From: Streptosporangium sp. NBC_01755
GTDB lineage: Bacteria; Actinomycetota; Actinomycetes; Streptosporangiales; Streptosporangiaceae
Direction: 5' to 3'
DNA length: 64,000 bases
Assembly: GCF_035917995.1 (NCBI RefSeq)
Contig: NZ_CP109131.1
Span: 5,518,001 to 5,582,000, forward strand
Position 1 is the first letter of the stretch; each line of letters opens with the position of its first letter. The notes below the pieces were generated by a model. That model was not told the origin of the DNA, did no database searches, and saw nothing but the letters and a program-made list of their open reading frames with translations. The translations under genes and the position numbers were made by a program. Positions 1 through 10,010 of this stretch are shown in pieces.

Positions 1-53
1 GGGTCCGGTACGCGGGCTGGTCAGGGCCCGCGAAACCTCAGAGGAGAAAAGCA

Positions 54-539
54 GTGCCCAGAGACTTCTATGCCACCGTCGCCCAGATACTTCCGGTGTT
101 GCTGCTGGCGTTCATCTGGGATTCGCGCTTCCTCCACAACCTCAGGAACCAGCGCCGGAGACCTCGCCGTGAGGACCCGGTGAACGGCGTGTATTTCTGG
201 ACCAAGCAGCGCGTCCGCGTCTACTCACTGGTCATCGCCGTGATGATCATCACCGATCTCGCCCTCTGCGCGCTCGTGCTCGCCAACCTCCTGCCAGACG
301 GTGTCGCAATGCGTGTGGTGGTGCTCGTGGGACTGCTCCTGTCACTCGCCACGCTGCTCAACCGGGTCTGGATGGACATCCTGCACGCCACCCGAGAGGT
401 CGAGATCGCCTCCGCGGCCAGTACGCCGGCACCGGAGCCGGATGCTTCCACCGCCCGCGACTTCACCGCCCGCGACTCCACCGCCCGCGACTCCACCGCC
501 CGCGACTTCACCGCCCGCGACTCCACCGCCCGGCCGTGA
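54..539 (+). CDS. Small membrane protein with a repetitive C-terminal tail
   Basis: 161-aa protein of unknown function. Hydrophobic segments lie near residues 6-22, 57-80 and 85-105, so two or three membrane passes are likely, with a basic Arg-rich stretch after the first. The GTG start at 54 is preceded by a purine-rich ribosome binding site (gaggagaaaa, 41-50). From about residue 132 the protein becomes a low-complexity Thr-Ala-Arg-Asp-Ser/Phe tail coded by a 15-nt tandem repeat that runs almost to the stop codon. I recognise no family. Reading frame and start are well supported; function is not. Confidence 0.6.
   Translation: MPRDFYATVAQILPVLLLAFIWDSRFLHNLRNQRRRPRREDPVNGVYFWTKQRVRVYSLVIAVMIITDLALCALVLANLLPDGVAMRVVVLVGLLLSLATLLNRVWMDILHATREVEIASAASTPAPEPDASTARDFTARDSTARDSTARDFTARDSTARP
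446..533 (+). repeat. 15-nt tandem repeat at the 3' end of the first gene
   Basis: Nearly six copies of a 15-nt unit (cttcaccgcccgcga with one variable base) sit at 446-533, just before the TGA at 537-539. The unit is a multiple of three, so the frame is kept and it encodes a TARDS/TARDF repeat. Confidence 0.9.
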
Positions 540-786
540 GTCCGTGAACCTGCGGGGTCATGAGGCGATCACCACAGCGGTGCGGGCAGTTCCTGGTGCG
601 ACGTTCCTCATCGGAAGTACAGATCCACCACGGTCCTGGCATCAGGAAGGCAGGCCCGACAATCTCGGTTTCCCCGCAGCGCGTTCGCGACCTCCGCTGA
701 GGACTCGAAGATCCTGGAACGGAGTAGAGATCCGGCCCCCCGACCGGATCGGGGAACGCGCCCACACCGTCATTGGGAACGGAGCA

Positions 787-3700
787 TTAGGCGCGCAGGC
801 GCAGCCCCCGGGGGGTTGGGTGGAAGCCCGCGGATTCCAGGGCGGCGGCCAGAGGGGAGTCGTTGATGGCGGTGCCGTCCGCGCGCTCGACGGTCAGCTT
901 GCCGAGGGCGCCGTCACGCACGGCGAGCGCGAGGGCGTCGACGGCAGGCCGGAGGCGGTCGTCGCCGGAGAAGGACAGCAGGGTCTTACCGCCGCGCTCG
1001 ACGTAGAGGATCAGATGCCCGTCGACGAGCACGACCAGGGACCCGGCCTTCCTGCCCGGCTTGTGGGACACCTCGCCAGGATGGGCGGGCCACGGCAGGG
1101 CCGCCCCGTACGGGTTGGCCGGGTCGGTCGCCGCCAGCACCACCGCTCGCCGGGCGCTTTCCCCCGCCCTCTCAGGTCTCCGGGTGCTCCACGGGTCGGA
1201 CACCGGTGCCGTGTTCGGCGGTGAGGTGAGCGAGACGGACATGGCGCGCATCCGGTCGACGGCACCGGGAAGGGCGAACTGGGCGCCGCCCAGCCCCTCC
1301 ACGAAGTAGCCCCTGCGGCACCGGCCACTCTCCTCGAAGGCGCGAAGCACCTGGTAGACCGCGGCGAACCCGCCCGGCAGCCGCTCGGCGGTCACCGCGC
1401 CCCTGGTCACCACGCCGTGCCGCTCCAGCAGCACCTCGGCCTGGGCGTGGGCGCGCTGGGTGGCGTCCTCGGCGAGGGCGGGCAGCGTCCACCAGCGCCC
1501 GCCCACCGTGGGCGGGCCGCTCCGGCTCGGCAGCACCGCCCGCCGCCGCCGGGTCGGGGCCGGGCGGTGCGCGGGGCGTCCCGTCCCGAGCGTGGCCCGC
1601 AACGGCGCCAGCGTGTCACCGGTGATCCGGCCCGACCACACCAGATCCCACACGGCGGACGACAGGGTACGGTCGTCCGGGACCGAACCGGCCGGCAGAA
1701 CGCCGGCCCGGCTCGCCAGCTCGCGGAAGAAGAGCGCGCCCCCACCGCTCAGCACCTCCAGCACCGCCCCGTGCACCGGGGTCAGCGTGATGTCGGCGGG
1801 AGCGGGCATCAGCAGCGGCGCGGTGTCGGCGAAGTAGAGCGACACCCAGCCGTCGCCACCGGGCAGGGACCCCTGCCCCGCCCAGATCACCTCGCCGGAG
1901 GCCGTCAGCTCGTCCAGCAGCGACGGGTCGTATCCGGGCACCCGCGAGGGCAGGATCAGCGTCTCCAGCGCCGACGCGGGCACCGCCGAGCCCTGTAACT
2001 GCTCGATCGCGCTCACCAGCGCGTCGATCGGCGGCCTGCCCCGCAGCGGGGAGTCGGTGATGCCGTGCCAGGCGGGGGCGAAGACGGCCACAGTCTCCGC
2101 GGAGACCGGTTCCACCTCCTTACGGAGCCTGGCCAGGGACCTGCGGCGCAGCATCCGCAGCACCTCGGCGTCGCACCACTCCTCGCCCCGGCCACCCGGT
2201 CTGAACTCCCCGCTCACCACCCGCCCCGAGGAGGCCAGGCGGCGCAACGCGTCGGTGACGACCGCGGCGCCGAGGCCGAACCTGGCCGCGGCCGTGTTCG
2301 CGGGGAAGGGGGTGCGCGTGCGGGCGTGCCTGGCGATCAGGTCGCCCAGCGGATCGTCCACCGGTTCCAGGAACGCGTGCGGCACCCCTGCGGGCAACGG
2401 CACGCCGAGAGCGTCGCGTAGCCGGGCGGCGTCCTCGATCGCCGCCCACCGCTCCTGCCCGGCCACCCGAACCCTGATCGCCCGCCGGGAGTCCTCCAGC
2501 GCGGCCAGCCAGGCCGGGTCACCCCCGCGCACGCTCACGTCCTCGGACACCAGGGGACCGTGCGAGCGGAGCAGGTCGGCCAGATCCTCGGCGTCGCGCA
2601 GCGGCCGGTCCAGCCGGGCCAGCCCCCGCTCGGTGTCGGCGATCACGTCGGGGTCGAGCAGTTCGCGCAGGTCGGCCTGGCCCAGCAACTCGGCCAGCAG
2701 GCTCGTGTCGAGCGCGAGCGCCTGAGCGCGGCGCTCGGCCAGCGGGGCGTCCCCCTCGTACATGAACGCCCCGATGTAGTTGAACAGCAGCGACGCCGCG
2801 AACGGCGACGCCTTCTCGGTCTCGACCTCCACCAGCCGGACCCGCCGCGCCTCGATGTCGCGCATCAGCCGGACCAGCCCCGGAACGTCGAACACGTCCT
2901 GAAGGCACTCGCGCATCGTCTCCAGCACCACGGGGAACGACTCGTAGCGGCCGGCCACGTTCAGCAGGTGCGACGCACGCTGCCGCTGCTGCCAGAGCGG
3001 TGACCGCCTGCCCGGCACGCGGCGCGGCAGCAGCAGGGACCGCCCCGCGCACTCGCGGAACCGCGCCGCGAACAGCGCCGAGCCGCCGAGCTCCTCGGTG
3101 ACGATCCGCTCGATCTCGTCCGCGTCGAAGGCGGCGACGTCGGACGGGGGCTCCGAGAGCGTGTCGGGGATGCGCAGCACGATCCCGTCATCGGCGTGCA
3201 CGGCCTGCACATCGACGCCGTAGCGCTCTCGCAGCCGCCGCCCGATCGCCAGTGCCCACGGCGCGTGCACCCGTGCTCCGTACGGGGAGTGCACCACCAC
3301 CCGCCAGTCGCCCAGCTCGTCGTGGAACCGCTCGACCAGCAACGTCCGGTCGTCCGGCACGTAACCGGTCGCCTGCCGTTGCTCGGCCAGGTAGGCGAGC
3401 AGGTTGGCCGCGGCGAACCCGTCAAGCCCCGCCGACCTGATCCTCTCCAGGGCTCCGTCCCGTGCCGCGTTTCCCGTTCCCGGGCTTCCCGTTCCGGCCT
3501 GTGCCCTTCCCGCCTTCGTGTCCCCCGGCCTCGCACTTTCCGTACCACCGCCTCCCGCCTGGGCGTCCGCACCCGCCGCGGACATCTCGCGGAGGAACGC
3601 GCCGATGGCCTTCCCCAGCTCCGCCGGACGCCCCGCGGTGTCGCCGTGCCAGAACGGGAGCTTCCCCGGCTGCCCGGGCGCGGGAGTGACCAGCACCCGG

Positions 3701-5781
3701 TCAGCCGTGATCTCCTCGATCCGCCAGGAGGTCGCGCCCAGCACGAACACGTCCCCGGCCCGCGACTCGTAGACCATCTCCTCGTCCAGCTCGCCCACCC
3801 GGGAGGACTTCTCGCCGACCAGGAACACACCGAACAACCCCCGGTCGGGAATCGTGCCGCCGTTGGTGACCGCCAGCCGCTGGGCTCCGGGACGACCCCG
3901 CAGGGTGCCGGCCACCCGATCCCAGACGACGCGCGGTCGCAGCTCGGCGAACTCCTCGCTCGGGTAGCGCCCGGCGAGCATGTCGAGCGTCGCCTCCAGC
4001 GCGCTTCTGGGCAGCGTCCGGTAGGGGGCGGCTCGCCGCACGACCTCCTCCAGCTCGTCGACGGTCCACTCGTCCAGCGCGGTCATCGCCACGATCTGCT
4101 GGGCGAGGACATCGAGAGGATTGCGCGGATAGCGCAGCTCCTCGATCTCCCCGCTCCGCATCCGCTCGGCCACCACGGCCGTCTGGACCAGGTCCCCCCG
4201 GTATTTGGGGAAGATCACGCCGCGTGAGACGGCTCCCACCTGGTGCCCGGCCCGGCCGATCCGCTGCAGGCCGCTCGCCACGCTCGGCGGCGCTCCCACA
4301 CAGGCCACCAGGTCCACCGCGCCCATGTCGATGCCGAGCTCCAGGCTGGAGGTCGCGACCACGGCGGGCAACCGTCCGGACTTGAGCGCCTCCTCGATCT
4401 GGGAGCGCTCCTCCTTCGACACCGACCCATGGTGGGCCCGTACGATCTCCGGGACGACCCCCTTGGCCGAGCCGGCCTGCGCCATCATGGCCGCCGGGGT
4501 GGACAGGGAGGCAGGGGGCTTGGGGAAGCCCTCGGCCCAGTGCACCGGGCCCGCCTCCGTGTCGCCTCCGGCCCGCTCCGCCTCGGCTGCACCCCGCTCC
4601 CACGCCAGCTCGTTGAGACGGGTGCACAGCCGTTCGGCCAGCCGCCGCGAGTTGGCGAACACGATCGTGGAACCGTGATTCCCGATCAGGTCGAACAGCC
4701 GCTCCTCCACATGCGGCCAGATCGACCGCTTGGCCGGAGTCTCGGTCGGCCACAGGTCTTCGCCGGGGGTGGGGGAGGTGGGGGGCGTGTCGAGCTCCGT
4801 CATGTCCTCGATCGGGACGACCACCTCGACCTCGATCTCCTTCCCCGAGGGCGGCTGGACCACGGTCGCCGGACAGGGGCCGCCCAGGAAGGCGGCGACC
4901 TCGCTCACCGGCCGCACGGTCGCCGACAGGCCGACGCGCTGCGCGGGCCGGGGCAGGAGAGCGTCGAGCCGCTCCAGGCTGAGGGCCAGGTGCGCGCCGC
5001 GCTTGGTGGCCGCCACCGCGTGCACCTCGTCGACGATGACCGTCTCCACACCGCGCAGTGCCTCCCGGGCCTGGCCGGTGAGCAGCAGGAACAGCGACTC
5101 GGGGGTAGTGATCAGGATGTCGGACGGCCTGGTCGCGAACCGGCGTCGCTCCTCGGGGGAGGTGTCGCCGGAGCGGATCGCCACCGAGATCTCCGGCACC
5201 GGGAGGCCGAGCCTTCTCGCGGTCTGCTTCAGCCCGGCCAGCGGTGCCCGGAGGTTGCGCTCGATGTCGACCGCCAGAGCCTTGAGCGGCGACACGTAAA
5301 GGACCCGGCACAGCCTCGGCGGTTCGTCGCCCCCTTGCGAACGCCTGCGCCTCCCACCGGCACCCGTACCGTTCGTCACGCCCGCGACGGTGGCGCCCGC
5401 CGGGGCGTCCGCGATCGCGGTGGTGCCCGCCGGAGATCCGGTGTCTCCGGCGGAGGGGGAAGATCTGGCGCCTCCGGCACTCGCGGGGAAGCCGGCGTCT
5501 TCGCCGGACGTGGGAGAGGCGGCATCCCGGAGAGACCCGCTGTCTCCGGGGGGTTCGGTGGCCGGGTGCCCGGCCGCCAGCCGGTCGAGCGACCACAGGA
5601 AGGCGGCCAGCGTCTTGCCGGAGCCGGTGGGGGCGACCACCAGGGTGTTGTCACCCCGGGCGATCGCCGCCCACGCCCCCTCCTGCGCCGCGGTCGGTGC
5701 GGCGAACGCCCCGGTGAACCAGTCCCTGGTCATCCGGGTGAAGTGCCCCAGCGCCCCGTCCGCGCCTGCCGTCTCGCTCAT
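787..5781 (-). CDS. lhr: Lhr-type ATP-dependent helicase (long form)
   Basis: Superfamily 2 helicase of the Lhr family, thought to act in DNA repair and RNA-DNA metabolism as a 3'-5' translocase. Near the N-terminus are Walker A (APTGSGKT), the DEVH box (VDEVHAVA) and SAT; the second RecA domain carries QRIGRAGH. The Lhr-specific winged-helix core and a long C-terminal domain follow, typical of the ~1500-aa form. I start at the ATG at 5781 (MSETAG, 1664 aa) because GGGAGG lies about 13 nt upstream; a frame extension to 5838 lacks this support. A Gly/Ala/Pro/Ser-rich insert of about 70 residues separates motif I from motif Ia, and a second low-complexity insert lies mid-protein. Monocistronic as far as seen. 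Confidence 0.93.
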   Translation of the reverse strand: MSETAGADGALGHFTRMTRDWFTGAFAAPTAAQEGAWAAIARGDNTLVVAPTGSGKTLAAFLWSLDRLAAGHPATEPPGDSGSLRDAASPTSGEDAGFPASAGGARSSPSAGDTGSPAGTTAIADAPAGATVAGVTNGTGAGGRRRRSQGGDEPPRLCRVLYVSPLKALAVDIERNLRAPLAGLKQTARRLGLPVPEISVAIRSGDTSPEERRRFATRPSDILITTPESLFLLLTGQAREALRGVETVIVDEVHAVAATKRGAHLALSLERLDALLPRPAQRVGLSATVRPVSEVAAFLGGPCPATVVQPPSGKEIEVEVVVPIEDMTELDTPPTSPTPGEDLWPTETPAKRSIWPHVEERLFDLIGNHGSTIVFANSRRLAERLCTRLNELAWERGAAEAERAGGDTEAGPVHWAEGFPKPPASLSTPAAMMAQAGSAKGVVPEIVRAHHGSVSKEERSQIEEALKSGRLPAVVATSSLELGIDMGAVDLVACVGAPPSVASGLQRIGRAGHQVGAVSRGVIFPKYRGDLVQTAVVAERMRSGEIEELRYPRNPLDVLAQQIVAMTALDEWTVDELEEVVRRAAPYRTLPRSALEATLDMLAGRYPSEEFAELRPRVVWDRVAGTLRGRPGAQRLAVTNGGTIPDRGLFGVFLVGEKSSRVGELDEEMVYESRAGDVFVLGATSWRIEEITADRVLVTPAPGQPGKLPFWHGDTAGRPAELGKAIGAFLREMSAAGADAQAGGGGTESARPGDTKAGRAQAGTGSPGTGNAARDGALERIRSAGLDGFAAANLLAYLAEQRQATGYVPDDRTLLVERFHDELGDWRVVVHSPYGARVHAPWALAIGRRLRERYGVDVQAVHADDGIVLRIPDTLSEPPSDVAAFDADEIERIVTEELGGSALFAARFRECAGRSLLLPRRVPGRRSPLWQQRQRASHLLNVAGRYESFPVVLETMRECLQDVFDVPGLVRLMRDIEARRVRLVEVETEKASPFAASLLFNYIGAFMYEGDAPLAERRAQALALDTSLLAELLGQADLRELLDPDVIADTERGLARLDRPLRDAEDLADLLRSHGPLVSEDVSVRGGDPAWLAALEDSRRAIRVRVAGQERWAAIEDAARLRDALGVPLPAGVPHAFLEPVDDPLGDLIARHARTRTPFPANTAAARFGLGAAVVTDALRRLASSGRVVSGEFRPGGRGEEWCDAEVLRMLRRRSLARLRKEVEPVSAETVAVFAPAWHGITDSPLRGRPPIDALVSAIEQLQGSAVPASALETLILPSRVPGYDPSLLDELTASGEVIWAGQGSLPGGDGWVSLYFADTAPLLMPAPADITLTPVHGAVLEVLSGGGALFFRELASRAGVLPAGSVPDDRTLSSAVWDLVWSGRITGDTLAPLRATLGTGRPAHRPAPTRRRRAVLPSRSGPPTVGGRWWTLPALAEDATQRAHAQAEVLLERHGVVTRGAVTAERLPGGFAAVYQVLRAFEESGRCRRGYFVEGLGGAQFALPGAVDRMRAMSVSLTSPPNTAPVSDPWSTRRPERAGESARRAVVLAATDPANPYGAALPWPAHPGEVSHKPGRKAGSLVVLVDGHLILYVERGGKTLLSFSGDDRLRPAVDALALAVRDGALGKLTVERADGTAINDSPLAAALESAGFHPTPRGLRLRA

Positions 5782-6120
5782 CGCGTGCCCCCTGCCTCCC
5801 GGCTCGGCCGACCAACCGGGCCACCGTCCATACTGCACGGCGGCACCGACAGAACCCGTCGCCGCCTGCCACGGGCCAGAGGCGGAGAGAGGCCGGAGGC
5901 CGGTTCATCACCTGCGGATACGTGATCCACCGGTCTCACGGCCGGATCGCGCGCTCTCCACACCGGAGGGGTTCGACGAGGCTCTGCCACCATGACCTGC
6001 CCCGAGGCGGGTCGCTCTCCGTCGTCAGCCGAACACCGGAGGATGCCTCGGAGTTCGGGCGGGGAAAGATGTGGAGGGCATGCTTTGGCGAACATACGAC
6101 TTATGAGCGGTGAGCGAACG
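5782..6120. other. Divergent intergenic region lhr / VOC gene
   Basis: 339 bp between two divergently read genes. It must hold both promoters, but I see no convincing -35/-10 pair, RNA gene or repeat. Short open frames here are read-throughs of neighbouring frames. Confidence 0.4.
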
Positions 6121-6609
6121 GTGAGCATCGACTATCAGGCCATCGAGGCGAAACGCGAGCGGATCAGAGCGGAACACCTGAGGGAGGGCCGTCCGCCGAG
6201 CAGCGCGAGGGGGCTGCACCACTTCGCACTGATCTCCTCCGACGTCGAGGCGACGATCAGGTTCTACCAGGACCTTCTGGAGTTCCCCCTCACGGAGATC
6301 TTCGAGAACCGCGACTACCGGGGGTCGAACCACTTCTTCTTCGACATCGGCAACGGCAACCTCCTTGCCTTCTTCGACTTCCCAGGTCTGGACCTCGGCC
6401 CCTACCGGGAGGTCCTCGGCGGGCTCCACCACGTCGCCATCTCCGTGGCCCCCTCCACCTGGGAGCATCTGCGGGGCAAGCTGGCGGCGGCGGGTGTGCC
6501 GCACCAGGTGGAGAGCGGTACCTCCATCTACTTCGCCGACCCGGATGGGGCGCGCGTGGAACTGCTCGCCGACCCCCTCGGCGAGATGTACGGCTCCCGG
6601 GTGCTCTGA
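6121..6609 (+). CDS. VOC (glyoxalase/bleomycin resistance/dioxygenase) superfamily protein
   Basis: 162-aa single-module VOC protein. The first half begins LHHFALISSDVEATIRFYQD (betaalphabetabetabeta module) and the second has LHHVAISV and a PDGARVELLADP ending, so both halves of a VOC domain are present with the usual metal-ligand His and Glu positions (LHHFAL, LHHVAI, VELLAD). The substrate cannot be told. The GTG at 6121 (MSIDYQAIEAK) is chosen; an in-frame ATG at 6103 adds six residues. The gene ends inside a tandem repeat whose first unit contains its stop codon. Confidence 0.8.
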   Translation: MSIDYQAIEAKRERIRAEHLREGRPPSSARGLHHFALISSDVEATIRFYQDLLEFPLTEIFENRDYRGSNHFFFDIGNGNLLAFFDFPGLDLGPYREVLGGLHHVAISVAPSTWEHLRGKLAAAGVPHQVESGTSIYFADPDGARVELLADPLGEMYGSRVL

Positions 6610-6714
6610 CGTGCGCCACCCCTCTGACGTGCGCCACCCCTCTGGGGAGCGCCACCCTTCTGGGGAGCGTCCCCTTCTGGGGAGCGTCCCCTTCTGGGGA
6701 GCGTCCCCTTCTGG
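6604..6714. repeat. 17-18-nt tandem repeat overlapping the VOC stop codon
   Basis: Six adjacent units: two identical 18-mers (ctctgacgtgcgccaccc), one hybrid 18-mer, then three identical 17-mers (ttctggggagcgtcccc), then a partial one. The first unit begins three bases before the TGA of the VOC gene. The drift from one unit type to the other suggests slippage growth. Confidence 0.9.
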
Positions 6715-6944
6715 GGGGGCGTACTCCCGCCCGGCGCGCGTACCCGGCCGCTGACGGCCCCCCGCCCCCGCCCCCCCGCCCGACAGCCCGTCTCTCTTCC
6801 ACCGGGACCGGGTGATCGGGACCGGGTGATCGGGACGGGGCCGACTCGCGGCCCGGCGGTGTGCTCAGTGGTGTGCCCGGCGGTGTGCCCGGCGGTGTTC
6901 CGGGCGTGGGCCGCGGCACGCCGGTGTGGTCCCATACTTGGGGC
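6715..6944. repeat. Low-complexity spacer with two further mini-arrays
   Basis: Non-coding stretch before the DUF3046 gene. It has C-rich runs (6758-6780), a 14-nt unit (gggaccgggtgatc) repeated about 2.5 times near 6804-6838, and a 12-nt unit (ggtgtgcccggc) near 6857-6900. Confidence 0.7.
6933..6938 (+). promoter_or_regulatory. Candidate -10 box for leaderless DUF3046 mRNA
   Basis: CATACT lies exactly 6 nt before the ATG at 6945 with no room for a ribosome binding site, so transcription would start at or next to the start codon. Confidence 0.5.
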
Positions 6945-7139
6945 ATGCGCCTGTCGGATTTCTGGAAGCGGATGAAGTTGCACTTCGGCGACCAGTACGC
7001 CGAGTCGTGGGCCCATGACTACGTCATCGCCGACCTCGGCGGCCGGACCGTGATCCAGGCGCTGGCCGAGGGGGTCGGGGCGAAGGAGGTCTGGCACGCC
7101 GTGTGCGGGGTGACCGACGTCTCTCCCAGGCTCCGCTGA
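6945..7139 (+). CDS. DUF3046 family protein
   Basis: 64-aa protein starting MRLSDFWKRMKLHFGD, the typical DUF3046 N-terminus. This family is small, actinobacterial and commonly encoded beside recA, as here. The pattern of Trp residues (FW, SW, VW) and the ending are family-like. The function is unknown. I chose the ATG at 6945 over longer frames because family members begin here and a -10-like CATACT sits 6 nt upstream. Confidence 0.85.
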   Translation: MRLSDFWKRMKLHFGDQYAESWAHDYVIADLGGRTVIQALAEGVGAKEVWHAVCGVTDVSPRLR

Positions 7140-7156
7140 GGGTGACCCGGGGGCGG

Positions 7157-7444
7157 TCAGGAGGGCTCCACAGGCGGAGCGAGAAGCCTCTCCACCGAGT
7201 CGGCCGCGTGCACGGGGTCGTCGGTGCTCTCCTCGCCGTCCGGTGACCACAGAAACAGCCAGCCGTCCTTGACCGGGGTGGCGAAGACGATGGTCTGCCG
7301 GCCGCTGTCCGGATGCCATACCCACAGCACCGGAGTGGTGCCTCCGAGGGTGCGGCTGACCAGCCCTCGTCGTTGCAGTTCGGCGGCCAGGGAGTCGAGA
7401 TGGGCTAGGCGTTGCTGCGTGAACGTGTTGGGCACGTCGGACAC
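7157..7444 (-). CDS. Small conserved-type hypothetical protein divergent from recA
   Basis: 95 aa from a GTG at 7444. It begins with a Gln/Leu-rich helix (residues ~5-25) and continues with alternating beta-like segments (VLWVWHP, TIVFATP, GWLFLWSP), as in small alpha/beta fold proteins. No signal peptide and no recognised family. It reads away from recA and shares with it the 7445-7760 regulatory gap. The frame remains open upstream into the recA promoter region; the part before 7444 is not protein-like and is left out. Confidence 0.6.
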   Translation of the reverse strand: MSDVPNTFTQQRLAHLDSLAAELQRRGLVSRTLGGTTPVLWVWHPDSGRQTIVFATPVKDGWLFLWSPDGEESTDDPVHAADSVERLLAPPVEPS

Positions 7445-7638
7445 CTCGGGTCGTTTCCCCTCAGGATCACCCCAGGTCAGCCTGGTTGCAACAGGCTCAG
7501 GGCAATTATCGGAAATGTCGCCTCCCGGATGGGGTGGCGCTCCTCGCGGCCACGGCCCCTTCATCTGTACCCGGCCACGCGGGAGAGTTCCGCGGCGGAT
7601 CACGGTTCCTGGAACGCGTGGCGCCAACAGGCCACGAT

Positions 7639-7652
7639 CGAACAGTCGTTCG
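7639..7652. promoter_or_regulatory. LexA-binding SOS box upstream of recA
   Basis: CGAACAGTCGTTCG has perfect CGAAC/GTTCG arms around four bases, matching the Gram-positive/actinobacterial LexA operator. It lies 109 bp before the recA ATG, so LexA control of recA is expected. It could also affect the divergent gene ending at 7157. Confidence 0.88.
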
Positions 7653-7760
7653 GCTATATTGAACGGGCCGTCACTCCTGGCGTGCCCTCCCGAAATTGTC
7701 GGCGGCACCCCGTAGCTTTCTGGCAACCGATCCAACCCGCGACCCTCCAGGGGGGCTCCC

Positions 7761-8891
<1,131 letters not shown>

Positions 8892-8907
8892 TTCGGGCTG
8901 ACCGCTG

Positions 8908-9726
8908 ATGATGGGAGCCGATCTCGGTCCGGCGGGCGAACTCGGGCCGAGAGACTGGGGCGCCTGGCCCGACGAGCCTCGGACCGACTCGCCGGGCAGG
9001 AGTGGGCGCGGGCGAGGTGATGGTGCCCCCGCTCCCGAGGGGGGACTTCAGGGGGAGGGCGCAGGCTCCGTCGGTGGCGAGCCGCGAAGCCGGAAGGGAC
9101 GTGGCTCCCGGCGTGGTGAGCGGCGGTCCGGGGGTGATTCCCCGGGTGCCTTTCCTGAGGGCCTCCTTCCTGACGGACCGGCCGAGGGCTCTCCCGCGAG
9201 CCGGGGAGCCGGGGCCGATCCGCAGGCGGTGGCGCGGGCGATCTGCCTGCGGTTGTTGACGATGGCACCGCGCACCCGAGCCCAGCTCGCGGAGGCGCTG
9301 CGCAAGCGTGAGGTGCCCCAGGAGGCGGCGGACGCCGTGCTGGAGCGCTTCTCCGAGGTCGGGCTCATCGACGATGAGGCGTTCGCCGCGGCATGGGTGA
9401 GCTCCCGCCATGCCGGGCGGGGGCTTGCCAGAAAGGCCCTTGCCTCCGAGCTCCGGCACCGGGGGGTGGATGAGGAGACCGTGAAGGACGCGGTGGAGCA
9501 GCTCGACCCCGAGCAGGAGGCGGAGACCGCCCGTCGCCTTGTGCGGCGCAAGCTCTCCTCGACTCGCGGCCTGGACCCTGCGGTCAGGACTCGTAGGCTG
9601 GCCGGCCTGCTCGCCCGGAAGGGGTACGGTCCTGGCCTGGCGTTTCGCGTGATCCGCGAAGTGCTGGAGGATGATGAGGTAGAAACAACGTCATTCCTGG
9701 AAGATTCGGGTTATCCCCTCGACTAG
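8908..9726 (+). CDS. recX: Regulatory protein RecX
   Basis: RecX binds RecA filaments and limits their activity. The recognisable core starts near residue 95 (ADPQAVARAICLRLL) and has the three helical repeats, including LIDDEAFAAAWV and GRGLARKALASELRHRGV. At 272 aa it is longer than the usual 150-200 because about 90 residues of Gly/Arg/Ser-rich low complexity precede the core. Two adjacent ATGs at 8908 and 8911 follow recA closely. A start inside the low-complexity part cannot be ruled out. It is followed by a 284-bp spacer containing only a short hairpin (9877-9893) without a T-run. Confidence 0.9.
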   Translation: MMGADLGPAGELGPRDWGAWPDEPRTDSPGRSGRGRGDGAPAPEGGLQGEGAGSVGGEPRSRKGRGSRRGERRSGGDSPGAFPEGLLPDGPAEGSPASRGAGADPQAVARAICLRLLTMAPRTRAQLAEALRKREVPQEAADAVLERFSEVGLIDDEAFAAAWVSSRHAGRGLARKALASELRHRGVDEETVKDAVEQLDPEQEAETARRLVRRKLSSTRGLDPAVRTRRLAGLLARKGYGPGLAFRVIREVLEDDEVETTSFLEDSGYPLD

Positions 9727-10010
9727 TTCAAGTGGTCTGACACTAGGTCTTTGCTTGCTCGTTACCTCTCTGACGCTTAATCTCAACGGCAGTGAGGAGT
9801 TACTCCGCGCAGTGCGGATTGTCATAGCGGTGTAGTACGGACAAGCAGGCTTGGCGGATTAGGGCGGGACAACGGGCCGGCGGGAAAAGCCGGTAAGTGA
9901 TCCCTCTGGGTTCACTTCTGTCCCGACAGCGCCGTCTCTTGAGCTTTCCGTGCCGTGCGTGTGACCCCTCGTGTGCCTGATATTTGCGACGCGAGGAAGG
10001 TGGGGCGCGC

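Noticed and set aside
508..765. 85-codon minus-strand frame between the first gene and lhr
   Set aside because: No start signal, no protein-like composition, and overlap with the 15-nt repeat.
7696..7718. RecA-NDp (LexA-independent) promoter
   Set aside because: TTGTCGGCGG is similar, but the spacing to TAGCTT is 7 instead of 8 and the match is imperfect; mentioned as a possibility, not listed as a feature.
9876..9893. Riboswitch or terminator in the recX-rny gap
   Set aside because: Only a 5-bp GC stem with a GGGAAAA loop is visible; no T-run and no conserved riboswitch elements.
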